Of a stretch of 64,000 nt of DNA, positions 34,747 through 43,047 are shown piece after piece; position 1 is the first letter of the stretch, and each line of letters opens with the position of its first letter. The position numbers and the translations under genes were made by a program. The stretch is taken from NCBI RefSeq assembly GCF_031846305.1, contig NZ_JAVRHY010000001.1, forward strand, positions 310,001 to 374,000, written 5' to 3'. This DNA is from Spectribacter acetivorans (GTDB lineage Bacteria > Pseudomonadota > Gammaproteobacteria > Nevskiales > Salinisphaeraceae). The notes beneath the pieces are model-generated. The model had not been told where the DNA came from and ran no database searches. It was given only the letters and a program-made list of their open reading frames with translations.

Positions 34747-34979
34747 AGTGCCTGGCTGGCGGTTGATGACGCAGTCGCGTCTCGCCGTGGACGGCGGGAA
34801 CGCGTTAAGCTTGGCGCATCCGCGCAACGCGACAGAGTTCCATGCGGCAACGATATTCGATAGGCAACGCCGCCCCGCGGGCGGCATGGCGATGGTGAAG
34901 CGCCGCCGCCCGGTCTAGCCGGGCCTGATGGCCCTGTGCCGTCGCCGATGCCCATTCGTTCGCCTGAAGTGTCGTTGCC
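34747..34979. other. 233-bp leader/intergenic region before trpE
   Basis: No credible gene. It holds a 7-bp perfect hairpin (34869-34885, GCCGCCC/GGGCGGC) and a ten-codon ORF without Trp codons. I see no trp attenuator peptide, no tandem TGG codons and no T tract. Confidence 0.5.
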
Positions 34980-36440
34980 ATGTCCCAGTTCGCCTCCTTT
35001 CAGCCCGTCAAACGCGTTCCCGTGGTCCGCGAGGTCCTTGCCGATCTCGACACGCCCCTGTCGGTATATCTCAAGCTAGCCGATGCGCCGTACTCCTTCC
35101 TGCTGGAGTCGGTGCAGGGCGGGGAACGCTGGGGCCGTTATTCCATCATCGGCCTGCCCTGCGACGAGCGCATCCGGGTTTCCGGGTCATGCCTGCGCCA
35201 CGAGCGTGGCGACGACCTGCTGGCCGAGGTCGAAACCGATGATCCGCTGGCCTGGATCCAGGCCTTTGCCGACAGCCGGCCGCTGCCGCGTCTGCCGGAA
35301 CTGCCGCGGCTGACCGGTGGGCTGGTGGGCTATTTCGGCTACGACACCATCCGCTACATCGAGCCGCGCCTGGCCGGCGTCGATAAACCGGACCCGCTGA
35401 ATCTGCCGGACATCCTGCTGCTGGTTGCCGAGGAACTGGTGGTGTTCGACAACCTGTCGGGCAAGCTCTACTGCATCGGTCATCACGTCGCGGGGGATAC
35501 TGCCGATGCGGACCGCGTGGCCGCCCGGCTGGACGGGCTGGTGGCGAAGCTGGCCGAACCCCTGGCCCTGCCCGAGGCCGCGCTGGGCGACGACAGCCTG
35601 GACGACGCCAGTTTCGTGTCCGGGCTGACCCAGGCCGGCTACGAGGACGCGGTGCGCCGCATCGTCGACTACACCCGCGCCGGCGACGTCATGCAGGTGG
35701 TGCCCAGCCAGCGCCTGTCGGCCCCGTTCACGGCGGAGCCGCTGTCGCTCTACCGAGCGCTGCGCTGTCTGAACCCTTCGCCCTACATGTATTTCATGAA
35801 TTTCGGCGACCACCACGTCGTCGGGTCCTCGCCGGAAATCCTGGTGCGGGTCAGCGACGACGAGGTCATGGTCCGGCCGATTGCCGGCACCCGGCCGCGC
35901 GGGGCTACGCCCGAGGCCGATGCCGCCCTCGAGGCCGAATTGCTGGCCGATCCCAAGGAGCTGGCCGAGCACCTGATGCTGATCGACCTGGGCCGCAACG
36001 ATGTCGGGCGCGTCGCCGAGACCGGCAGCGTCGAGGTCACCGACCGCATGGTGATCGAGCGCTACTCGCACGTCATGCATATCGTGTCCAACGTCACCGG
36101 CCGGCTGCGTGCGGGCCTGCGGCCGCTGGATGCGCTCAAGGCCACGTTCCCGGCCGGAACCCTGTCCGGCGCGCCCAAGATACGGGCGATGGAGATCATC
36201 GACGAGCTGGAACCCGTCAAGCGCGGAGTCTACGGCGGGGCGGTGGGCTATCTGGCCGACAACGGCGACATGGACCTGGCGATTGCCATCCGCACCGCCG
36301 TGCTCAAGGATGGCGAAATCCATGTCCAGGCCGGCGGCGGCATCGTGGCGGACTCGCAGCCGACGAGTGAATGGGAGGAAACCATGAACAAGGCCCGCGC
36401 GGTGATGCGCGCGGCGGCGATGGCAGCGCGCGGACTTTAA
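34980..36440 (+). CDS. trpE: anthranilate synthase component I
   Basis: A 486-residue chorismate-binding enzyme that makes anthranilate from chorismate with ammonia supplied by TrpG. Visible are the N-terminal LLESVQGGERWGRYSIIG feedback region, GGLVGYFGYDTIRYIEP, NPSPYMYFMNFGDHHVVGSSPE, GTRPRGATPEAD, ELLADPKELAEHLMLIDLGR, and the ATFPAGTLSGAPKIRAMEII active-site loop. The length is typical. It opens a trpE-trpG-trpD-trpC run that is split by two inverted-repeat elements. Confidence 0.96.
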   Translation: MSQFASFQPVKRVPVVREVLADLDTPLSVYLKLADAPYSFLLESVQGGERWGRYSIIGLPCDERIRVSGSCLRHERGDDLLAEVETDDPLAWIQAFADSRPLPRLPELPRLTGGLVGYFGYDTIRYIEPRLAGVDKPDPLNLPDILLLVAEELVVFDNLSGKLYCIGHHVAGDTADADRVAARLDGLVAKLAEPLALPEAALGDDSLDDASFVSGLTQAGYEDAVRRIVDYTRAGDVMQVVPSQRLSAPFTAEPLSLYRALRCLNPSPYMYFMNFGDHHVVGSSPEILVRVSDDEVMVRPIAGTRPRGATPEADAALEAELLADPKELAEHLMLIDLGRNDVGRVAETGSVEVTDRMVIERYSHVMHIVSNVTGRLRAGLRPLDALKATFPAGTLSGAPKIRAMEIIDELEPVKRGVYGGAVGYLADNGDMDLAIAIRTAVLKDGEIHVQAGGGIVADSQPTSEWEETMNKARAVMRAAAMAARGL

Positions 36441-36446
36441 GAATGG

Positions 36447-36632
36447 ATCCGCAGATTTCGCAGATTGCACAGATTTTTTTGTGCGGGCTGCCGACGCGCC
36501 GAAGTCATTCAAAGCCTATTCGACGGCCTGCATGCAATTACGCTAGCTACTGCCAGGAACAACCGATCTGTGCGATACCAACCGCGTCAGCGGCAACCCT
36601 GTCAATCTGTGAAATCTGCGTAATCTGCGGAT
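36447..36632. repeat. tandem-armed inverted repeat, copy 1 (9-bp units), between trpE and trpG
   Basis: A 186-bp element with ~28-bp ends that match in inverted orientation at all but two positions. Each arm is three tandem 9-bp units (CGCAGATTN on the left, NAATCTGYG on the right). The core is unrelated to copy 2. It starts 6 bp after the trpE stop and ends 37 bp before the trpG start. Confidence 0.75.
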
Positions 36633-36669
36633 AAAATTCTTTTCTACTGCAAGGCTGGTAAGCCGGAAC

Positions 36670-37272
36670 ATGATTCTCGTCATCGACAACTACGACAGCT
36701 TCACCTACAACCTGGTCCAGTACCTGGGCGAGCTGGAGGCGGATGTCGAGGTGCTGCGCAACGATGCCAGCGACCTGGCGGCGATCCGCGCCATGCAGCC
36801 GGCGGGCATCGTGATTTCGCCCGGCCCCTGCACCCCGAACGAGGCCGGGGTATCGCTGGAGGTGGCCCGCGAACTGGCAGGGCGGGTGCCGATGCTGGGG
36901 GTCTGTCTCGGGCACCAGGCCATCGGTCAGGCGTTTGGCGGCGAGGTGGTGCGGGCCCACGACGTCATGCACGGCAAGACCTCGGTGATCCATCACACCG
37001 GGGAAGGCGTGTTCGCCGGTCTGGCCAATCCGCTGACCGCTACCCGCTACCACTCGCTGGTGGTGGCCCGCGACACCCTGCCGGCGGATTTCGCGGTAAC
37101 GGCCTGGACCGAGACCGAAGCCGGCGAGGTCGACGAGATCATGGGGCTGATCCACCGGCCCACGGGCGCCGAGGGGGTACAGTTCCATCCCGAATCCATC
37201 CTCTCCGAGCATGGCCATGCCATGCTGAGGACCTTCCTCGACCGCACGGCAACGCCGGTGCCGGCAGCCTGA
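36670..37272 (+). CDS. trpG: anthranilate synthase component II (glutamine amidotransferase)
   Basis: A 200-residue class I glutamine amidotransferase that releases ammonia for TrpE, possibly also serving p-aminobenzoate synthesis as PabA. Motifs: ILVIDNYDSFTYNLVQYLGE, SPGPCTPNEAG, the nucleophile GVCLGHQAIGQAFGG, and the VQFHPESIL His-Glu pair. It is flanked on both sides by inverted-repeat elements, so it is unusually isolated from trpE and trpD within the operon. Confidence 0.95.
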   Translation: MILVIDNYDSFTYNLVQYLGELEADVEVLRNDASDLAAIRAMQPAGIVISPGPCTPNEAGVSLEVARELAGRVPMLGVCLGHQAIGQAFGGEVVRAHDVMHGKTSVIHHTGEGVFAGLANPLTATRYHSLVVARDTLPADFAVTAWTETEAGEVDEIMGLIHRPTGAEGVQFHPESILSEHGHAMLRTFLDRTATPVPAA

Positions 37273-37304
37273 ATGACCCAATCGGCGGATCAGATTTATT
37301 TTGT

Positions 37305-37469
37305 AACCGCAGATTACGCAGATTTCGCAGATGGGGCGAGGGGATGAATAGTGCATTCCGGCGGATTACGCGACGAGTATCGAACAGGTGGCGGCAAAGC
37401 TGTGCGCGCAAGGCCACTCAAGTTGAGTAGCCCGTTAAAAATCTGCGCCAATCTGCGTAATCTGCGGTT
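37305..37469. repeat. tandem-armed inverted repeat, copy 2 (9-bp units), between trpG and trpD
   Basis: A 165-bp element whose outer 20 bp are perfect inverted copies; each arm contains three CGCAGATTN-like units (the innermost right unit is 10 bp). The arms are nearly the same as in copy 1, but the internal sequence is different. It lies 32 bp after trpG and ends 33 bp before trpD. Confidence 0.75.
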
Positions 37470-37502
37470 TCTCTTCTTCGAATTTTCAAACAACGCCAAG
37501 CC

Positions 37503-38534
37503 ATGATCGACGCGCAACTGATGAATCATCTCGTCGCCGGGCGGGACCTTGATCGAGACACCATGGTTCAGGCCATGCGCACGATCATGACGGGCGAAGC
37601 CACTCCGGCGCAGATCGGCGGCTTCCTGGTAGCGCTGCGCATGAAGGGTGAGACGGTGGCCGAGATCACCGCCGCTGCCGAGGTCATGCGCGAGCTGGCC
37701 ACCGCGGTGCCGGTGGACGCGGCCTATACCGAGGAGCTGGTGGATACCTGCGGCACTGGCGGCGACGCGGCCGGGCTGTTCAACGTTTCCACCGCGGCGG
37801 CGCTGGTGGTGGCGGCCGCCGGCGGTCGCGTGGCCAAGCACGGCAACCGCTCGGTCTCGGGCAAGAGCGGCAGCGCGGATGTGCTGGAAGCGGCCGGGGT
37901 GAATCTGAACACCAGCCCCGATCAGGTTGCCCGTTGTGTGCACGAACTGGGCGTGGGCTTCATGTTCGCGCCCGGCTTCCACGGCGCCATGAAGCACGCC
38001 ATCGGCCCGCGCCGCGAGCTGGGGGTGCGCACCATCTTCAACATGCTGGGCCCGCTGACCAATCCCGCCGGGGCTCGCAATCAGGTGGTGGGCGTGTTCA
38101 ACGGCCATCTCACCACGCCGATTGCCGAGGTGCTGGGTCGCCTGGGCAGCCGCCACGTGCTGGTGGTGCACGGCGAGGACGGTCTGGACGAGCTGTCGAT
38201 CAACGCTCCGACCCGGGTGGCCGAACTGCGCGACGGCCGGGTGGAAAGCTATCTGCTGGCGCCCGAAGATGTCGGCTTGGAGCGGGGATCGCTGGATGCC
38301 CTGCGGGTGGAGGATGCCGGGCAGAGCCTGGCACTGATCCGCCGGGTGCTGGACGGCGAGCCGGGGGTGGCGCGCGACATGATCTGTCTCAATGCGGGGG
38401 CGGCCCTTTATGTATCCGGTCACGCCCGCGACATTGCCGAGGGTGTCACCCGCGCCGGTGACGCGGTGGACAGCGGCGCGGCGGCCGGCAAACTCGCCGC
38501 CCTGGCCGAGCTCACGGCGGGCATGACGCCATGA
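37503..38534 (+). CDS. trpD: anthranilate phosphoribosyltransferase
   Basis: A 343-residue enzyme that transfers phosphoribosyl from PRPP to anthranilate. Motifs: PAQIGGFLVALRMKGET, ELVDTCGTGGDAAGLFNVST (PRPP binding), KHGNRSVSGKSGSADVLEAAG, FMFAPGFHGAMK, RRELGVRTIFNMLGPLTNPA and VVHGEDGLDELS. The length fits the family. Its stop overlaps the trpC start (ATGA), giving translational coupling. Confidence 0.97.
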   Translation: MIDAQLMNHLVAGRDLDRDTMVQAMRTIMTGEATPAQIGGFLVALRMKGETVAEITAAAEVMRELATAVPVDAAYTEELVDTCGTGGDAAGLFNVSTAAALVVAAAGGRVAKHGNRSVSGKSGSADVLEAAGVNLNTSPDQVARCVHELGVGFMFAPGFHGAMKHAIGPRRELGVRTIFNMLGPLTNPAGARNQVVGVFNGHLTTPIAEVLGRLGSRHVLVVHGEDGLDELSINAPTRVAELRDGRVESYLLAPEDVGLERGSLDALRVEDAGQSLALIRRVLDGEPGVARDMICLNAGAALYVSGHARDIAEGVTRAGDAVDSGAAAGKLAALAELTAGMTP

Positions 38535-39313
38535 GCGACGTGCTGACCCGCATTCTGGCCACCAAGCGGGCCGAGATCGCCGCGCTGCCGGCGGTCGACG
38601 TGCTGGCCGAGCAGGCGGCGGCCGCGCCGGCCCCGCGTGGTTTCGCCCGGCAGCTGCATCAGGCCGCGGACGCGCGGGGCATGGCGGTAATCGCGGAGAT
38701 CAAGAAGGCATCGCCCAGCAAGGGCGTGATCCGCGAGGACTTCGACCCGGCCTGGCTGGCCGGCTGCTATGCCGATGGCGGCGCCGCCTGTCTGTCGGTG
38801 CTGACCGACCGGGAGTATTTCCAGGGCGCGCCGGAATATCTTGCCGCCGCCCGCGCGGCCTGCGATCTGCCGGTGCTGCGCAAGGACTTCGTGATCGACT
38901 CGCGGCAGGTGCTGGAGGCCCGGGCGATGGGCGCTGATGCCGTGCTGCTGATCGTGGCGGCGCTCGATGACGCGGACCTGCGCGCACTGTCCGTGCAGGC
39001 CCTGGATCTGGGCATGGACGTGCTGGTCGAGGCCCATGACGGCGAGGAACTGGCCCGCGCCCTGACGCTTGACGAGCGTTGCCTGCTTGGCATCAACAAT
39101 CGCGATCTGCGCACGTTCCACACCAGCCTGGATGTGAGCATCGCCCTGCGCGACACGGTTCCTGCCGATCGTCTGCTGATCAGCGAAAGCGGCATCCACA
39201 CCCGGGGCGACCTGGCCCGCCTGCGCGGCGCGGACATTCGCGCCGTGCTGATCGGAGAATCCCTGATGCGCCAGCCGGATCCCGGGCATGCGCTGGCGGG
39301 CCTGCTTGCGTAG
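38531..39313 (+). CDS. trpC: indole-3-glycerol-phosphate synthase
   Basis: A 260-residue TIM-barrel enzyme making indole-3-glycerol phosphate. Motifs: AVIAEIKKASPSKGVIREDFDPA, LSVLTDREYFQGAPEYL, PVLRKDFVIDSRQVLEARAMGADAVLLI, LLGINNRDLRTF and LISESGIHTRGDL. It is a stand-alone TrpC, not a TrpC-TrpF fusion as in E. coli. Its start overlaps the trpD stop by four bases; trpF, trpB and trpA are not in this window. Confidence 0.97.
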   Translation: MSDVLTRILATKRAEIAALPAVDVLAEQAAAAPAPRGFARQLHQAADARGMAVIAEIKKASPSKGVIREDFDPAWLAGCYADGGAACLSVLTDREYFQGAPEYLAAARAACDLPVLRKDFVIDSRQVLEARAMGADAVLLIVAALDDADLRALSVQALDLGMDVLVEAHDGEELARALTLDERCLLGINNRDLRTFHTSLDVSIALRDTVPADRLLISESGIHTRGDLARLRGADIRAVLIGESLMRQPDPGHALAGLLA

Positions 39314-39326
39314 CCCGGCCAAGGCG

Positions 39327-39409
39327 TTTCAAGTTTCCGGTTTCGTGTTTCATGGTCTATCGGAACCCACGGAGCCGGCCCAACTCGAAACTCGAAACCT
39401 GAAACTCGA
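39327..39409. repeat. tandem-armed inverted repeat (7-bp units), between trpC and osmC
   Basis: Left arm (39327-39354): four 7-bp TTTCNNG units in tandem. Right arm (39382-39409): four AACTCGA-like units. The arms match as inverted repeats (22 of 26 bp over 39326-39351 and 39387-39412). Loop 27 bp. It begins 13 bp past trpC and ends 9 bp before the osmC-like ATG. Confidence 0.72.
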
Positions 39410-39418
39410 GACATCCGC

Positions 39419-39841
39419 ATGAAAGCCACCATCAACTGGCAGGACAACCTGCACTTCACCGGCAGCGCCGACAGCGGCCATCACATCGACATCGACGGGC
39501 CACCCGATCTGGGGGGCGAGAACGTCGGCTTCCGGCCGATGGAGCTGATTCTGCTGGGCGTGGGCTCCTGCAGCGCGATGGACGTGATGCACATCCTGAA
39601 GAAGGCGCGCCAGCCGGTGACCGGTTGCGACATCGAGGTGGACGGCACCCGCGCCGACACCGATCCCAAGGTATTCACGGCGATTCACCTCAGGTTCGTC
39701 GTCACCGGCGATGGTCTGTCGGACCGCCAGGTAGCGCGGGCCGTGCAGCTGTCGGCGGAGAAGTACTGTTCCGCCTCGATCATGCTGCAGAACAGCGTGA
39801 CCATCACCCACGATTACGAGATTGTTTCCGCGAGCGGCTGA
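39419..39841 (+). CDS. OsmC/Ohr-family thiol peroxidase
   Basis: A 140-residue OsmC-fold protein with both reactive cysteines: C51 in LGVGSCSAMDVMHIL and C117 in EKYCSASIML. Such proteins reduce organic hydroperoxides or serve as redox-sensitive small-molecule binders. It belongs to the OsmC subfamily annotated as YhfA-like rather than Ohr. Its start directly abuts the 7-bp-unit inverted repeat and has no clear ribosome-binding site, so folding of that repeat could affect its translation. Confidence 0.9.
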   Translation: MKATINWQDNLHFTGSADSGHHIDIDGPPDLGGENVGFRPMELILLGVGSCSAMDVMHILKKARQPVTGCDIEVDGTRADTDPKVFTAIHLRFVVTGDGLSDRQVARAVQLSAEKYCSASIMLQNSVTITHDYEIVSASG

Positions 39842-39895
39842 CGCGGGCATAATTCGCGCCCTTTCGTCACAGCCCGTACAACCGCTGGAGGTGCC

Positions 39896-40672
39896 ATGGA
39901 CAAGCTGAGACTCCACGGTTTCAACAACCTCACCAAGTCGCTGTCGTTCAACATCTACGACATCTGCTATGCCCGAACCGGCGAGCAGAAGAAGGCCTAC
40001 GTGGCCTATCTGGACGAGGTGTTCAACGCCGAGCGGCTGACGCAGATTCTCACCGAGGTCACCGACATGATCGGGGCCAACGTGCTCAATATCGCCCGCC
40101 AGGACTACGAGCCCGAAGGCGCGTCGGTGACCATCCTGATCGCCGAGGAAACCGCCTACGACGGGCCGTTACCCGAATCCGTGGTGGGGCATCTGGACAA
40201 GAGCCACATCACCGTCCACACCTATCCGGAGTTTCATCCGGACCACGGCATTTCCACCTTCCGGGCGGATATCGACGTGTCCACCTGCGGGCTGATCTCG
40301 CCGCTCAAGGCGCTGAATCTTCTGATCAACAGCTTCGAGTCGGACGTGGTGGCGCTGGACTACCGGGTGCGCGGGTTCACCCGTGACGTGGAGGGCGCCA
40401 AGCACTTCATCGACCACCAGATCCACTCGATCCAGGATTACATCGCCGACGACATCAAGAACCGCTACCAGATGGTCGACGTGAACGTGCCGGCCGAGCG
40501 TATCTTTCACACCAAGATGCGGCTGCTGGACTTCGATATCGATGACTACCTGTTCGGCGACAGTCCCAATGACCTGAGCACCGAGGAGGCCGACGGCATC
40601 CGCGAGCGTATCGAGCACGAGGTCAACGAAATCTTCTACGGCCGCAACATCGTCGTGGACGGGGACGGCTGA
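39896..40672 (+). CDS. speD: S-adenosylmethionine decarboxylase (E. coli type)
   Basis: A 258-residue pro-enzyme that cuts itself to form a pyruvoyl cofactor and then makes decarboxylated SAM for spermidine synthesis. The cleavage site is DKSHITVHTYPE, giving Ser103 as the pyruvoyl precursor; this is the gammaproteobacterial SpeD class, not the short SpeH. Other blocks are LHGFNNLTKSLSFNIYDICY, GISTFRADIDVSTCGLISPL and FTRDVEGAKHFID. A GGAGGT site precedes the ATG. No speE follows; holA begins six bases later with a GTG. Confidence 0.96.
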   Translation: MDKLRLHGFNNLTKSLSFNIYDICYARTGEQKKAYVAYLDEVFNAERLTQILTEVTDMIGANVLNIARQDYEPEGASVTILIAEETAYDGPLPESVVGHLDKSHITVHTYPEFHPDHGISTFRADIDVSTCGLISPLKALNLLINSFESDVVALDYRVRGFTRDVEGAKHFIDHQIHSIQDYIADDIKNRYQMVDVNVPAERIFHTKMRLLDFDIDDYLFGDSPNDLSTEEADGIRERIEHEVNEIFYGRNIVVDGDG

Positions 40673-40678
40673 CCGGCA

Positions 40679-41734
40679 GTGGATATCAAGCCGGAACAGG
40701 TTTCCGATCACCTGGCCCGGGGCGCGCTGGCGCCGATCTATCTGCTGGCCGGCGATGAGCCGCTGCTGCTGGATGAAGCCACGTCCGCCATCCGTGCCGC
40801 CGCCGTCGCCCAGGGGTTCGACGAGCGCCGGGTGCTACATGCCGAACCCGGCTTCGACTGGTCGGAGCTGACCGCGGCGGTGAGCGAGCCGTCCCTGTTT
40901 TCCAGCCGGCAGCTGATCGAACTGCGGCTGTCATCGAAAGGCCCCGGCCAGCCCGGCAGCGCCGCGATCAAGGACTTCGCCGCCCGGGCGCCGGCGGACT
41001 GCATGCTGCTGGTACACGCCGGGCGCCTGGACGCGGATCAGCGCCGCTCCGCCTGGGTCAAGGCAATCCAGGGCAGCGGTCACGTGATCTACGCCTGGCC
41101 GTTTCCGGTGGCTCGCCTGCCGCAGTGGATCGAACGGCGGTCCACCGCCCGCGGTCTGACCCTGGACGAGGAGGCGCTTGCGGTGCTGGTGGCGCGCACC
41201 GAGGGCAACCTGCTGGCCGCGGCCCAGGAGATCGAGCGCCTGACCCTGCTGTTTCCGGAAGGCCGGGTGGACGCCGACGGCATGCGCGCGGCCACCGGCG
41301 ATTCCGCCCGCTTCGACGTGTTCGATCTGTCCACCAAGGCGCTGGATGCCGACACCGCCGGGGTGGTCCGCAGCCTCGACCGGCTGCGCGAGGCCGGCAT
41401 CGACCCGGTGCCGGTATTGTGGGCCCTGGTTCAGGACCTGCGCCTGCTGTTCACCGCCAGCCTCGCCGCCCGCCACGGCGGGGTCGATCGGGTGGTCAAC
41501 GATCGCCGCGTGCGCATGCCGCCGGCCCGCCGCCAGCAGATCGGCGCGGCCGCCCGCCAGCGCCGGCCGCGCGATCTGCTGGCCTTGCTGCGCCGGGCCG
41601 CCCATGCCGACCGCGTGTGCAAGGGTGCGGCCCGGGGGCGGCCGTGGGAGGAACTGTTAACATTGGCATTGGGACTGGCCGGCCGGCCGATGGCTGTCTC
41701 GGCCCCTGAATCGAGGACAAACGGAGCGCCATGA
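40679..41734 (+). CDS. holA: DNA polymerase III delta subunit
   Basis: A 351-residue clamp-loader subunit that opens the beta clamp. The N-terminus matches the family (PIYLLAGDEPLLLDEA), with an AAA+-like fold and a C-terminal domain ending ...SRTNGAP. It starts with GTG 40679, six bases past speD. In most gammaproteobacteria holA follows lptE; here lptE is absent and speD is upstream. Its stop overlaps the proA start (ATGA). Confidence 0.93.
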   Translation: MDIKPEQVSDHLARGALAPIYLLAGDEPLLLDEATSAIRAAAVAQGFDERRVLHAEPGFDWSELTAAVSEPSLFSSRQLIELRLSSKGPGQPGSAAIKDFAARAPADCMLLVHAGRLDADQRRSAWVKAIQGSGHVIYAWPFPVARLPQWIERRSTARGLTLDEEALAVLVARTEGNLLAAAQEIERLTLLFPEGRVDADGMRAATGDSARFDVFDLSTKALDADTAGVVRSLDRLREAGIDPVPVLWALVQDLRLLFTASLAARHGGVDRVVNDRRVRMPPARRQQIGAAARQRRPRDLLALLRRAAHADRVCKGAARGRPWEELLTLALGLAGRPMAVSAPESRTNGAP

Positions 41735-43017
41735 GCGCAACTCAGACTGCGACCGCCGACGCCGCCAACGGCGTGGCCGAGACCATGCAGGCGATGGGCC
41801 GACAGGCCCGCGAGGCCGCCCGGACCATGGCCGCCGCCGATCCGGGCAGCAAGAATGGCGCCCTGTTCGCCATAGCCGATGCGATCGAAGCCGCCGAGGC
41901 CGATCTGCTGGCTGCCAATGCCCGGGACCTGAAGGCCGGGAAGGGGCGGTTGGACGATGCCCTCATGGAGCGGCTGGAACTCACCCCTGCCCGCATCGCG
42001 GCGATGGCCGAGGGCGTGCGCCAGATCGCTGCGCTGCCCGACCCGGTCGGTGCGATCAGCGACCTCGCCTACCGCCCATCCGGCATCCAGGTCGGACGCA
42101 TGCGCGTGCCGCTGGGGGTGATCGGCATCATCTACGAGTCGCGGCCCAACGTCACCGCCGACGCCGCTGCCCTGTGTCTGAAATCGGGCAATGCGGCGAT
42201 CCTGCGCGGCGGTTCGGAAGCGCGTGAATCCAATCTGGCCATTGCCGCCTGCATCGAGCGGGCGCTGGCCGATGCCGGCCTGCCGGCCGCGGCGGTCCAG
42301 GTGGTGGCCACCACCGACCGGGCCGCGGTGGGTGAACTGCTGCGCATGGAGGAATACGTCGACGTGGTGGTGCCGCGGGGTGGCAAGTCGCTGGTGGCGT
42401 TCGTGGCCGAGAATGCCCGGGTGCCGGTGATCAAGCATCTGGACGGCGTCTGCCACGTTTACATCGACGACGACGCGGACATCGACAAGGCGGTGGCCAT
42501 TGCGGTGAATGCCAAGACCCAGCGCTACGGCACCTGCAACACCATGGAAACGCTGCTGGTATCCGAGGCCGTGGCCGATCGCGTGCTGCCGCGCATCGGC
42601 GAAATCCTGGCCCAGGCCGGCGTCGAAATCCGTGGTTGCGACATTACCCGTGGGCTGCTGACCGATGCCGTCCCCGCCAGCGATGCAGACTGGGGCGAGG
42701 AATATCTCGGGCCGGTGCTGGCCGTGCGGGTGGTGGCCGGCGTGGATGCGGCCATGGCGCACATCGACGCCTACGGCTCGCATCACACCGATGCCATCGT
42801 CACCGAGAACATGGTCAATGCGCGCCGTTTCATGCGGGAAGTGGATTCCTCCTCGGTGATGGTCAACGCATCCACTCGCTTCGCCGACGGCTTCGAATAC
42901 GGCCTGGGCGCGGAGATCGGCATTTCCACCGACAAGCTGCACGCGCGCGGGCCGGTAGGGCTGGAAGGCCTGACCACGCTGAAGTACGTGGTGTTCGGGG
43001 ATGGCCATGTCCGTTGA
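41731..43017 (+). CDS. proA: gamma-glutamyl phosphate reductase
   Basis: A 428-residue NADPH-dependent dehydrogenase of the aldehyde dehydrogenase fold making glutamate-5-semialdehyde in proline synthesis. Motifs: VPLGVIGIIYESRPNVTADAA, GNAAILRGGSEA, VVPRGGKSLVAFV, HLDGVCHVYIDDDAD, and catalytic Cys in RYGTCNTMETLLV. Overlaps holA by four bases; nadD begins 30 bp later, the common proA-nadD-rsfS order. Confidence 0.97.
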   Translation: MSATQTATADAANGVAETMQAMGRQAREAARTMAAADPGSKNGALFAIADAIEAAEADLLAANARDLKAGKGRLDDALMERLELTPARIAAMAEGVRQIAALPDPVGAISDLAYRPSGIQVGRMRVPLGVIGIIYESRPNVTADAAALCLKSGNAAILRGGSEARESNLAIAACIERALADAGLPAAAVQVVATTDRAAVGELLRMEEYVDVVVPRGGKSLVAFVAENARVPVIKHLDGVCHVYIDDDADIDKAVAIAVNAKTQRYGTCNTMETLLVSEAVADRVLPRIGEILAQAGVEIRGCDITRGLLTDAVPASDADWGEEYLGPVLAVRVVAGVDAAMAHIDAYGSHHTDAIVTENMVNARRFMREVDSSSVMVNASTRFADGFEYGLGAEIGISTDKLHARGPVGLEGLTTLKYVVFGDGHVR

Positions 43018-43047
43018 TACCCGGCCGATGCGGGACGTCCGCTCCTG

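Noticed and set aside
34886..34918. Ten-codon ORF before trpE as attenuator leader peptide
   Set aside because: It has no Trp codons, no ribosome-binding site of note, and no terminator/antiterminator pair is visible.
36447..37469. CRISPR array suggested by repeated CGCAGATT units
   Set aside because: Units are 9 bp without spacers, arranged as inverted arms, and no cas gene is present.
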